Source of the DNA: an uncultured Bacteroidales bacterium | GTDB taxonomy: Bacteria; Bacteroidota; Bacteroidia; Bacteroidales; F082 | Reading direction: 5' to 3' | NCBI GenBank assembly: GCA_947166105.1 | Contig: CAMVCZ010000021.1 | Location: 1-54,699 of the forward strand | Length of the DNA stretch: 54,699 nt | Shown: positions 17,060 through 25,618 of the stretch, piece by piece | Position numbering within the stretch: position 1 is the first letter of the stretch | Layout of the letters: each line of letters opens with the position of its first letter | The notes under the pieces: generated by a model | What the model was told of the DNA's origin: nothing | The model's input: only the letters and a program-made list of their open reading frames with translations | Databases searched by the model: none | Translations under genes and position numbers: made by a program

Positions 17060-20000
17060 ATGAAAAAAGGAATCCTTATTGCCGTTTTTGCGCTTTTGTT
17101 GGGGGTGACCTCGGCATGGGCGCAGGCGTTTTTCCCCACAGAAAAAGAGGCTTTTTACGAACAGTTGAACACTTACTTGAACTCGTCCACCTCGAAGCAA
17201 GACCGCGATGAGGCCGTCAAGATAATGAAGGCTTTTCGTGGTGTTTGGGATAGTTATTACTCTGACAATGAAATCAATACGGTGATGCAATTGTGTGAGT
17301 TGTACCATTCCAAAAGCGGAACGAAGGCTTACGCCAACATTTTCAATTTCGTGGAGACTCTGCAAGGGATTCCTACGGCAGGTTTGACGCACAAGGACGT
17401 CGGAAATTGGCTGAGATTCACTGAAACCAAGTCGCAAAAATCGATGACAGGTGTGGACAAGTATCTGGCCGCTTGCCGCAATATTTTTGTGGATAAGGTG
17501 CTGTCGGCCAAGGGCAATTCCAAGTGGCTGGTTCGCGATGCGCTGTTGGGCTTTCCTTCGGCGGACAAGTTCGAACTGACGGTTGACGGTACATTGGTGC
17601 TGGCTTCCAACAAGGACGAGTCTGTCATCAAGCAGACGAAAGGCGTTTTTTATTTGGACGACAACCGCTGGGAAGGCATGGGCGGTCGCGCCGACTGGTC
17701 GCGATTTGAAATTGCGGAAGACAAAGTATATGTTTCATTCCCAGATTATTACGAACTCGATTTGAACCGCTCGGAATATGCGGTTGACTCGGTGACGTTT
17801 TACGAAAGGCGGCACTTCAACCAAGCCATTTTGTGCCGTTACGAGGACAAGGTGCTGGTGAACGCGCCCAACGAAAAGACGATGTATCCTCGCGTGAAGT
17901 CGTATCGTTCCGATTACGCTATCAAAGACTTGATGAAAAACATTGATTTTGAGGGTGGTATCGGCATGATGGGCAATCAGGTGGATGTGTTTGGTGGTGT
18001 CGACAACAAGGCCATTTTCCATTTCAGGCAAGGCGGCAGGGAGGTGCTGAAGGCCGTGGCGAAGCGCTTCGTGATGTCGGAGGACGAGGTATTGGTTTCC
18101 GACCATGTTGCGATGCGGCTGTTCCTGACTGATTCGGTGGGCATCGAAAAGGATTCCATCTACCATAACAATCTGGGTTTCAGGTATGATAACAAGACCC
18201 GCAAGATGATGTTTTTCCGCGAGGAGAAGGGCAAGAACTTCGGCGACGGGCCTTTTCACGACTATTTTCACGGCCTCGACCTTTTCATTGAGGCGATGTA
18301 TTGGAACATTGATTCGCCCACGGTCGATTTCCGCCGCATGGAGGGTGTCAATCCTAACAGTGAGGGCGATGTGGTGTCGGTGAGTTACTTCCGCAACGAG
18401 GATTTCAAGCGGCTGCAAGGCCTCGACGGCACCCATCCCATGGTGCGCATGGAGAAGTTTTTGAAGGGTTTCAGCAATGTGGACCGGCAGGTGCATTTCT
18501 ATTCCGGCGACTTGGCTTCCTACCTGCAATATCCAATAGAACAGGTGATTTCGATGTTGCTGAAACTGCAAGCTGAGGGTTATGTGGAATACGACAACGA
18601 AACCAAATGGGTGACAGCACTCCCGCGTTTTTTTGATGTGCTGGATTCCTACCGCGAAAACATTGATTTCGATGTGATTAAGTTGCACACACACACTACC
18701 AACCGTCAACCCAATGCCCGCCTCGACTTGGCCACCAACGACTTGCTTGTTTACGGCATTACCAGCCAGATTGAGGGCGTGAATGGCTCGGCCATTTCGT
18801 TGAGCGACCGCAAGCGCGTGGTCATCGTGCCCGACAATGGTCGATTGGTCTTTATGAAGGACAAGAATTTCAAGTTTTCGGGCGGCATTTTGGCCGGCAT
18901 GTTCGAGTTTTTCACCAAGGACTGCGAGTTTTCATACGAAGATTTCACCATCAAAATGGCCAAGGTCGACTCGCTGCGTTTTTATGCCAAGCGCGACTAC
19001 CAAATCATTCCCGTCAACGGGACGCTTGAGAAATTGCAAGGTAAGTTGGAAATAGACCGAGGCGACAATAAATCAAGCCGTTACGATACGCCTGAATACC
19101 CCATTTTCCACAGCGAGGCCGAAGGTTTCAAGTTCTATCGCAAAATCAATGGCGGCGTTTTCCATCCCGGCAGCGTCGATTCGGTGATGACCGCTGACGA
19201 CTTGGAAGGCAAGTTCTATTACAGCCTTGACCCCTTTGTCGTAGACAGCCTCAACGACCTCTCAATGCGAAAGGTGAGGTTTGACGGTCATTTGGTTTCG
19301 GGCGGCATTTTGCCCGACATCGAACAGCCTTTGGTGGTGATGGAAGATTATTCCTTGGGCTTCGAGCATCAGATAGGCGACGGAGAATCAGACACTTACC
19401 CGATGTTTGACGGTTCGGGACATTTCCACCAGAAAGTGCATCTTTCCGAGGACGGTTTCTTCGGCATGGGACAACTTGACTATCAGACGGCTACATTCAC
19501 TGGCGACCGTTTCATGTTCTATCTCGATTCGGTGACGGCCATCACAAACCAGTTCAGGTTGGTGCCGCTTGAGGACGGAACCAAGTATCCTATGGCCAAC
19601 GCCGATGCGTTGAGGCTGAAATGGGATGTGGGCAAACCCGAACTGACCACCCAGACCATTGACCACCCGATTTGCATGTACGGCGACACCTATTTTTCGG
19701 GCAAGACAAGTCTCACGCCCGATGGCTATTCTGCTGACGGCAAGTTGCGTTTCGGCCTCACGGAGTTCGATTCCGACCATTTCGCATTGGATTCGAGGAC
19801 TTTCGTGGCTGATTCCGCCAAATTCCTGCTGTATTCCGCCGACACGTCCAACATCGCTTTCGCCGCGACCAACTACCGCGCCAATGTGGACTTCGACGCA
19901 CAAAAAGTGCAATACGACTATCTTGACCAGCGTAGCAACCTTGATTTCCCTATGAATCAATATGTTTGCACGCTGAAGGAGGCCGAATGGGATATGGCCA

Positions 20001-21709
20001 CCAACAGCCTGCACTTATACAATCCGGTGGAGAGTTTCGGCGATTATGCCAACGCCACTACCCATGAGGAATTGTTGGCCATCCACAGCAATGCGGCCAA
20101 GTTCATTTCGCTTGTGCCCGAGCAGGATTCGCTGCAATTCTACAGCATGAGCGCGGAATACGACATGACCAACTATGTGATTCATGCTCACGACGTTAAG
20201 ATTATTCGTGTGGCCGATGCCGCCGTGTTCCCTTACATGCACGATGTTGACATCAACGCGGAGTCGAAATTGGAGCCTATCAGTGGTGATTTGTTGGCAG
20301 ATACTTTGAACAATTACTACCTCTACAAAAATGCGGTTGTCAACATCCACAGCCGCAACCATTTTGACGCGCAGGGCACTTGGGACTTCACCAATGCCAA
20401 CGGAACGAGCACTCCGATTCGGGTGGATACCATCGTTCCCGTGGAGGGTGTTACGCATGGCTATGCACAAATCGCTGACAATTCGGAGTTTAGGTTGAGC
20501 AATCAATTCGGTTTCCGAGGCCGCCTGACCTTGAAGGCCACGGATGAGTTTGGCTATTATGACGGCCAGTTTGCCCTGCTTGGCTTTGATGAGCCGATGT
20601 CCATTGAGCCTGTCGGAATGGCAATGGATTCGATAGCCGATGAAGTGTTGGAAACGGTTCCTTCGATAGGTTTAGGAACCTTTGATTCCATCGCCGCCCT
20701 GAACCGTTGGTTTGTTTCGGAAACGCACATTAATCCGGCGGACATTCGCATACCTATTAATATGGAGCGCATCCAGGAGCAAGACCCGCGCATGACCAAT
20801 GGACTTTATTATGAATTGGCCATCGACGGAGGCTATTTCGGCTCGTTCCTCACGCCCAAAGAGGGTAGGAAAGACCTTGACGAAACCGCGCCTGCCAACG
20901 GTATGTTATGGTATGATGCTGACAGCCTGCGTTTTGTGGTGACAGACACGACCCGTTTCGATACCTATGTAGACCTCAATTCGCGGGGTGTCGTCAGTGG
21001 CGAGGGTACATTTGGTTTGGGCATAGAGGTGCCTTTGGCGAATTTCCTCGTTCATGGTCGCTATACGCAATACCCCAACGATAGCCTCACTTTGCAAGGC
21101 CTCAATGTCTTTAACGCCCCCATTTTCGACGACAAGGCACTTGAGGCGATGGCCGAAGTCTACGCCAATGCCGACGGCAATTCCATAGACCTGACGCAGA
21201 CCCAATACCTGCATTATTACCGCTCCGAAAACAGCGAAGAGAAAACCGATGAGCGGCGACAAGCCATCGAATTAGAGGGCTATCCAGAAATGAAATCGTC
21301 TGATTTTTACTGCAATACCGTCGTCATTCCCGACTTGAAGATGGTTTGGAACGACAAACTTCACGCCTTCGTTTCTGTCGGCAAGATTGGCTTGGGCAAT
21401 TTCGGCAACCACATCGTCAATAAGTATGTGGACGGTTGCGTTGTGTTCGACCGTCGACTGGGCAACATCACCTATTATTTCCAGCACGACATGTTCCAGA
21501 CCTTTATCAATTACAACAGCGGCGACGGCCAATTCCAAGTGCATTGTACCTATTCCGACATCAACCAACGACTTTCGGAGATGAAGGAAAAGAACCGCAC
21601 GAGGAAGAAGGACGACCAACGATTCCAGTACGTGGCCGTACCTTACGAGTCGATGCTCGATTTCCTGAACCGCCTGAAATATGCGGGTTTGAGCGTGGGA
21701 ACCTACTAA
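17060..21709 (+). CDS. Very large exported protein of unknown function (1549 residues)
   Basis: The signal peptide (MKKGILIAVFALLLGV... cleaved after AWAQ, residue 22) implies export. I see no T9SS domain, lipobox or membrane helix after the signal. Residues 25-160 look helical; most of the rest alternates short beta strands with many DSV/DSL/DST turns and repeated F(S/T)GG and YPMF/YPIF patterns. A short helical stretch lies around 480-530. The pattern recalls the long beta-rich bridge proteins of envelope lipid or LPS transport (AsmA/TamB, OstA/LptA types), but this is only a structural guess. It sits between prmA and dnaN with its own 23-base gap after prmA. The reading frame is unbroken and codon use looks native. 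Confidence 0.8.
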   Translation: MKKGILIAVFALLLGVTSAWAQAFFPTEKEAFYEQLNTYLNSSTSKQDRDEAVKIMKAFRGVWDSYYSDNEINTVMQLCELYHSKSGTKAYANIFNFVETLQGIPTAGLTHKDVGNWLRFTETKSQKSMTGVDKYLAACRNIFVDKVLSAKGNSKWLVRDALLGFPSADKFELTVDGTLVLASNKDESVIKQTKGVFYLDDNRWEGMGGRADWSRFEIAEDKVYVSFPDYYELDLNRSEYAVDSVTFYERRHFNQAILCRYEDKVLVNAPNEKTMYPRVKSYRSDYAIKDLMKNIDFEGGIGMMGNQVDVFGGVDNKAIFHFRQGGREVLKAVAKRFVMSEDEVLVSDHVAMRLFLTDSVGIEKDSIYHNNLGFRYDNKTRKMMFFREEKGKNFGDGPFHDYFHGLDLFIEAMYWNIDSPTVDFRRMEGVNPNSEGDVVSVSYFRNEDFKRLQGLDGTHPMVRMEKFLKGFSNVDRQVHFYSGDLASYLQYPIEQVISMLLKLQAEGYVEYDNETKWVTALPRFFDVLDSYRENIDFDVIKLHTHTTNRQPNARLDLATNDLLVYGITSQIEGVNGSAISLSDRKRVVIVPDNGRLVFMKDKNFKFSGGILAGMFEFFTKDCEFSYEDFTIKMAKVDSLRFYAKRDYQIIPVNGTLEKLQGKLEIDRGDNKSSRYDTPEYPIFHSEAEGFKFYRKINGGVFHPGSVDSVMTADDLEGKFYYSLDPFVVDSLNDLSMRKVRFDGHLVSGGILPDIEQPLVVMEDYSLGFEHQIGDGESDTYPMFDGSGHFHQKVHLSEDGFFGMGQLDYQTATFTGDRFMFYLDSVTAITNQFRLVPLEDGTKYPMANADALRLKWDVGKPELTTQTIDHPICMYGDTYFSGKTSLTPDGYSADGKLRFGLTEFDSDHFALDSRTFVADSAKFLLYSADTSNIAFAATNYRANVDFDAQKVQYDYLDQRSNLDFPMNQYVCTLKEAEWDMATNSLHLYNPVESFGDYANATTHEELLAIHSNAAKFISLVPEQDSLQFYSMSAEYDMTNYVIHAHDVKIIRVADAAVFPYMHDVDINAESKLEPISGDLLADTLNNYYLYKNAVVNIHSRNHFDAQGTWDFTNANGTSTPIRVDTIVPVEGVTHGYAQIADNSEFRLSNQFGFRGRLTLKATDEFGYYDGQFALLGFDEPMSIEPVGMAMDSIADEVLETVPSIGLGTFDSIAALNRWFVSETHINPADIRIPINMERIQEQDPRMTNGLYYELAIDGGYFGSFLTPKEGRKDLDETAPANGMLWYDADSLRFVVTDTTRFDTYVDLNSRGVVSGEGTFGLGIEVPLANFLVHGRYTQYPNDSLTLQGLNVFNAPIFDDKALEAMAEVYANADGNSIDLTQTQYLHYYRSENSEEKTDERRQAIELEGYPEMKSSDFYCNTVVIPDLKMVWNDKLHAFVSVGKIGLGNFGNHIVNKYVDGCVVFDRRLGNITYYFQHDMFQTFINYNSGDGQFQVHCTYSDINQRLSEMKEKNRTRKKDDQRFQYVAVPYESMLDFLNRLKYAGLSVGTY

Positions 21710-21803
21710 AAAATGAGAAATTTTTCAAAAAACAGGCCTCCATGTTCCAATTATTTGTACTTTTACCGATTCAAAATCCGAAAGCAATAAAAATCCTATC
21801 TAT

Positions 21804-22928
21804 ATGAAATTCATAGTATCAAGCCTAAAATTGTTGAAGAATCTCCAAGCCTTGGGCGGTGTCATCGGCTCGAAAAACACCCTCCCGATTTTGGACGATT
21901 TCCTGTTTCAGTTGACTGAGAACGAACTGAAAATCACCTCATCCGACCTCGACGTGACCATGTCGGTCAGAATGGTTCCTGACATGGTGGAAGGCACGGG
22001 CGAAGTGACGATTCCCGCACGCCTGCTGCTCGAAATCATGAAGAACTTCCCCGATGTGCCGATTACCATCAGCGTTGACAGCAACACCTTGGCCGTCGAA
22101 CTGATTGCTGGCGAAGGTCGCTACAAGTTGGCTGGCCACAAGAGCGACGAGTTCCCGCAACTGCCCGTGATGACCGAGACTTCGGTGTGGGAAATTCCCG
22201 CCGATGTGCTGGCTCGCGGTTTCGAGAAGACCGTTTTCGCCACGGGAATGGATGAGATTCGTCCTATCATGTCGGGCGTGCTGATGGAAATGACCGAAAA
22301 CTACCTCACCTTCGTCGCCACCGATGCGCATAAGTTGGTGCGTTACAGAAGGTTGGATGTGAAGTCGGAGGTGGCTGCCTCGTTCATCATGCCGAAGAAG
22401 CCCATCAACCAATTGAAGAGCATCCTCGGCACCCTCGCTGATGAGCCTGTGCGCATTGAGTTCAACAAGACCAATGCTTCATTCGTGTTCGGCGACTATG
22501 TGTTGGTGTGCCGCCTCATCGAAGGCCGCTATCCCAACTATGAGGCCGTCATTCCGAAGAACAACCCCAACCAACTGACCATCGACCGTCAGGTGTTTCT
22601 TGCTGCCATCCGCCGTGTGGCCGTGTTCTCCAGCAAGGCCACGCACCAAGTGCGTTTCCGCATTGCAGGTCAAGAACTTACGCTGACCGCCGAAGACATC
22701 GACTTCTACAACGAGGCCAAGGAACGCCTCACTTGCAGTTACGAGGGTGACGACATGGAAATTGGCTTCAACTCGCGCTTCTTGCAAGACATGCTCGGCA
22801 ACTTCGACTCCGAGTCGGTGAAACTCGAAATGTCGGCTCCCAATCGTGCCGGTATCTTCACTCCCGTTGAGAACGACAACGCCTCTGAAGACCTGCTCAT
22901 GTTGCTGATGCCGGTCATGCTGAACTGA
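21804..22928 (+). CDS. dnaN: DNA polymerase III beta sliding clamp
   Basis: The 374-residue clamp has the usual three-domain pattern, beginning MKFIVSSLKLLKNLQALGGV and ending in LLMLLMPVMLN. Within it, the sequence GRYKLAGHKSDEFPQLP and VATDAHKLVRYR are typical. It tethers the polymerase to DNA and binds partners by QLxLF-type motifs. It is followed by a strong intrinsic terminator. It is not next to dnaA here. Confidence 0.95.
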   Translation: MKFIVSSLKLLKNLQALGGVIGSKNTLPILDDFLFQLTENELKITSSDLDVTMSVRMVPDMVEGTGEVTIPARLLLEIMKNFPDVPITISVDSNTLAVELIAGEGRYKLAGHKSDEFPQLPVMTETSVWEIPADVLARGFEKTVFATGMDEIRPIMSGVLMEMTENYLTFVATDAHKLVRYRRLDVKSEVAASFIMPKKPINQLKSILGTLADEPVRIEFNKTNASFVFGDYVLVCRLIEGRYPNYEAVIPKNNPNQLTIDRQVFLAAIRRVAVFSSKATHQVRFRIAGQELTLTAEDIDFYNEAKERLTCSYEGDDMEIGFNSRFLQDMLGNFDSESVKLEMSAPNRAGIFTPVENDNASEDLLMLLMPVMLN

Positions 22929-22951
22929 GCATCAAAGGCCAAAACGCAAAC

Positions 22952-22982
22952 AAAAAACCAGCGGACACTCCGCTGGTTTTTT
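22952..22982 (+). terminator. Intrinsic terminator of dnaN, probably bidirectional
   Basis: An ACCAGCGGA arm region pairs with TCCGCTGGT across a 3-base loop (stem core 22958-22965 with 22969-22976), with A6 before and T6 after. The opposing gene ends at 23009, so it may serve both strands. Confidence 0.85.
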
Positions 22983-23008
22983 AGTTACTATAATTCTGTG
23001 TGAGAAAG

Positions 23009-23806
23009 TCACTTGACTTCAACAGTCGTGTTGCCGACTATGGTTACGGGGATGCTCAAGCCTTGCTGAGATAGGGTCATCGAGAGATTGCTCTTGAGGC
23101 TGCTCTTGGTGACGAAACCTTGTTGCGGGTCGATGCTGGCCGTTCCGTTGTAATTACCGTTGATTTCCTCGGAGCCTTTGCCGGTCACTGTTCCTGCCAC
23201 GGTGAGGTCGACGCTCTTCTTGGAGATGCTGGTGACAGTGTAGGTGTAGTGGACATTCATCTCAGAGCCGCTGATGTTTTGGCTCTTGTCGACGCTCCAA
23301 GTGCTACCTACGCTCAGCTCTTCTTCGGGGAGTTGGATGATGACACCGCCCAATTGGCTCATTTCAAGGTCCAGTGAGTCGATGACTTGGCCCATGACGT
23401 CATACTTGATGGTGCCCGTCTTGTTGATGGCTTCGTCCATTTCCTTGGTCTGTCCGGCAAGCATGGGGCTGGTCTTCTCGGGGTGTTCCGAGTCGTATTC
23501 CAACTTCATGCCCATTTGGGAGATGCTCATTTTCAGGGCTTCGATTTTGGTTTCGAGCTGCACGTCCTTTTCGGTGACGTTTTTGGCGGTGAAGCTCTGG
23601 CGATACTCCATGTTTTGGGTCTGGTTCATGGTTTGGCCTTGCACTTCCATCATCATCATCATGTTAGCCTTGGCGTTGATGGTGTAGGTCTTGCCTTGCT
23701 GGGGCTTCAGGCGCAGCGTGACGCCGTTTTTGGCCATGAACGAAAGGGTTGCCAATGCTACGAGAATGAGCATTGCGGGAGCGAATTTTCTAATGGTTTT
23801 CTTCAT
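23009..23806 (-). CDS. Exported protein, DUF6263-like
   Basis: The 265-residue protein has an N-terminal hydrophobic signal (MLILVALATLSFMA) and a beta-rich mature part that includes a run of five methionines at about 49-53. Features such as LRLKPQQGKTYTI and LPEEELSVGSTWS match a Bacteroidota family I recall as DUF6263; function unknown. It stands alone, with dnaN's terminator downstream and a 260-base gap upstream in which no gene is visible. Confidence 0.65.
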   Translation of the reverse strand: MKKTIRKFAPAMLILVALATLSFMAKNGVTLRLKPQQGKTYTINAKANMMMMMEVQGQTMNQTQNMEYRQSFTAKNVTEKDVQLETKIEALKMSISQMGMKLEYDSEHPEKTSPMLAGQTKEMDEAINKTGTIKYDVMGQVIDSLDLEMSQLGGVIIQLPEEELSVGSTWSVDKSQNISGSEMNVHYTYTVTSISKKSVDLTVAGTVTGKGSEEINGNYNGTASIDPQQGFVTKSSLKSNLSMTLSQQGLSIPVTIVGNTTVEVK

Positions 23807-23961
23807 TTTTTGATTGATTTTGTTGATGATTGATAACTTCCAATATTATTTTGGGTGCAAAAATACCAAAAAGATAACAAAATGGAGGGAAAATTGTCCA
23901 TTTTTGACAATGCGCAACCATAGAACCCCCAAAATCTTTGACAATGCGCAGGGATAACGCA

Positions 23962-23989
23962 AAAAAAGCCGCCCCAATCGGGGCGGCTC
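23962..23989 (-). terminator. Intrinsic terminator of the 24069 ATPase gene
   Basis: On the minus strand a perfect 9-bp stem (AGCCGCCCC with GGGGCGGCT, 4-base loop, 23968-23989) is followed by T7. The same hairpin and surrounding TTCACGCAGAA words recur after pckA at 25547-25572. Confidence 0.85.
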
Positions 23990-24068
23990 GTTTCTCTAAA
24001 TATTCTGCGATTTAACTTCGTTGAATGCTTTGCATTTCTGCGGGTTCTGCGTGAAAAAACTGCTGAAC

Positions 24069-25400
24069 TTATAGCAACGCCGTATAATACACCGGCAAGC
24101 AAGTAACCACGCCATCTTTCTGGTAATCCTTGGTGTAAAGCAAGATGCGTTCTCCTATCCTTGAAGGATATTTCTTGCAAAATTCGTCCAACGACTTGTG
24201 CGTCTTGTATCCCGAAGATTTCACCTCAATGGGAACGATTTTGTTGCCTCGCGATAGTAGGAAATCAACTTCATAGTTTTTGTTTCCGTTGCCCGTGGGA
24301 AAGGTGTAGTAATACAATTCGTTGCCTGCCGTGCGGAGCATTTGCGCGATAAGGTTCTCGTAAACGTAACCAAGGTTGGCTTTCAGTTTATCGGACAGAA
24401 GTTTCTCATAAATAATGTTTTCCGTGAATCTTTTGTCCCAAAATGCCAAAGTCACGAACAGGCCTGTGTCGGCAAGGAACATCTTGTAGGAAAACAAGGA
24501 TTTGGTCAGTCCCATGCCCACATTGGGGTCGGTGACATGATGCGCAAGGTTGATGACCATACTCTCACGCATCTCCGAAACAATGATTTCTGTGTTTTCA
24601 GAACGACGCTCGTCAATGGCGGTTTCAATCATGTATCGGGAAGCGTTGCCCGAAAGTTGCGCTGGAATGTCCTTGAACATTTTCGAAGCCCGGCCCGAAG
24701 GGTCGATTTTGTTGAAATCGACTTCATACAGTTTCAGGATTTCCCGTTTCATGTCATCGACCTTTTGCAGGTTGTTGTAGTGCAGGTAGGCATCCACGGC
24801 TTGGGGCATTCCGCCGACAAGCATGTAAAGCCGCAAGTCGCGCATCCAGCGTAAGTGAACGGCCTGACCCATAGGGCGATGCATGGCAAAAACCTGCCTG
24901 ATTTGGTCAGGACTGACTTCATTGCCTGTTGCCCAATAAAACTCCTCCCAATCCATCGGATACAAAGTCATGCTCATCTCTTCGCTGGGTATGACGATGT
25001 TCTGCACGTTTTTCCGAATCGAGATGAGAGAACCAGTTTCGATGTAGTCATAACGTCCGTCTTTGACTAAATGCTTGATGGCTTGGCGTGCCAAAGGTTG
25101 GTTCTGTACCTCGTCGAACACAATGGCAGACTCGCGCTTGTAAAGGTTCACTTTCATAAGCGTTTGTAGGCGCATGAAGAAATAGTCCAAGTCCATCATG
25201 TCTTCAAACAGTTCGTTGATTTGTTTTGACGGTTTCGAGAAATCGATGAGGATGTAGGACTTGTACTCGCGTTTGGCAAATTCCTCAACCAAAGTGGATT
25301 TGCCGACGCGCCTCGCGCCCTTAATCAGAAGCGCGTACCGACCTTTCCATTGCTGTTTCCACTCCAGCATTTTGTCGTATAGTTTCCGCTTGAATATCAT
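24069..25400 (-). CDS. AAA_14/DUF4143-family ATP-binding protein
   Basis: The 443-residue protein has Walker A KGARRVGKST (27-36), Walker B AIVFDEVQ (92-99) and a C-terminal domain with YEVDFLLSRG and IVPIEVKSSG, the D...ExK pattern of DUF4143 proteins. It is a distant paralogue of the 567 gene. A canonical promoter lies just upstream and overlaps the first unit of a 33-bp repeat array. The gene lies between two similar hairpin terminators (its own and that of pckA). Role unknown; toxin-like, defence or transcription-linked roles have no support in this sequence. Confidence 0.85.
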   Translation of the reverse strand: MIFKRKLYDKMLEWKQQWKGRYALLIKGARRVGKSTLVEEFAKREYKSYILIDFSKPSKQINELFEDMMDLDYFFMRLQTLMKVNLYKRESAIVFDEVQNQPLARQAIKHLVKDGRYDYIETGSLISIRKNVQNIVIPSEEMSMTLYPMDWEEFYWATGNEVSPDQIRQVFAMHRPMGQAVHLRWMRDLRLYMLVGGMPQAVDAYLHYNNLQKVDDMKREILKLYEVDFNKIDPSGRASKMFKDIPAQLSGNASRYMIETAIDERRSENTEIIVSEMRESMVINLAHHVTDPNVGMGLTKSLFSYKMFLADTGLFVTLAFWDKRFTENIIYEKLLSDKLKANLGYVYENLIAQMLRTAGNELYYYTFPTGNGNKNYEVDFLLSRGNKIVPIEVKSSGYKTHKSLDEFCKKYPSRIGERILLYTKDYQKDGVVTCLPVYYTALL

Positions 25401-25428
25401 AAAACACTTAACTTATTGAAAATCGCTG

Positions 25429-25460
25429 CAAAAGTAAGATATTTTGCAGTAATCCACAAA
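25429..25460 (-). promoter_or_regulatory. Bacteroides-type promoter of the 24069 ATPase gene
   Basis: On the minus strand: TTTG at 25457-25460, a 20-base spacer, TACTTTTG at 25429-25436. The spacer and -33 box are largely made of the first 33-bp repeat unit. Confidence 0.75.
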
Positions 25461-25530
25461 TTTTTTCTCTCCAAATTTGCAGTAATCCACAAATTTTTTC
25501 TCTCTAAATTTGCAGTAATCTACATTTTTT
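25443..25530 (-). repeat. Three-unit 33-bp tandem repeat overlapping the ATPase promoter
   Basis: The word TTTGCAGTAATC (plus strand) starts at 25443, 25476 and 25509, exactly 33 bp apart. Each unit on the minus strand carries TTTG-N10-CAAA, a short inverted repeat (TTTG becomes TGTA in the third). Thirty-three bp is close to three helical turns, so sites would lie on one face of DNA. The layout resembles an operator array for a repressor, perhaps the ATPase itself; untested. Confidence 0.85.
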
Positions 25531-25546
25531 TTCTTCGAAAACAAAA

Positions 25547-25572
25547 CGAGCCGCCCCAATCGGAGCGGCTCG
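25547..25572 (-). terminator. Intrinsic terminator of pckA
   Basis: An 11-bp stem with one mismatch and the same 4-base loop as at 23968-23989, followed on the minus strand by a T-rich tract. It separates pckA from the ATPase promoter array. Confidence 0.75.
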
Positions 25573-25618
25573 TCATTCTCATAGTTCTGCGTTTTCAGCG
25601 GATTCTGCGTGAAAAAAA

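Noticed and set aside
23807..24068. Possible gene in the gap between 23807 and 24068 (ORF 23803-24180)
   Set aside because: The frame runs over the terminator hairpin and into the ATPase 3' end, and lacks protein-like composition.
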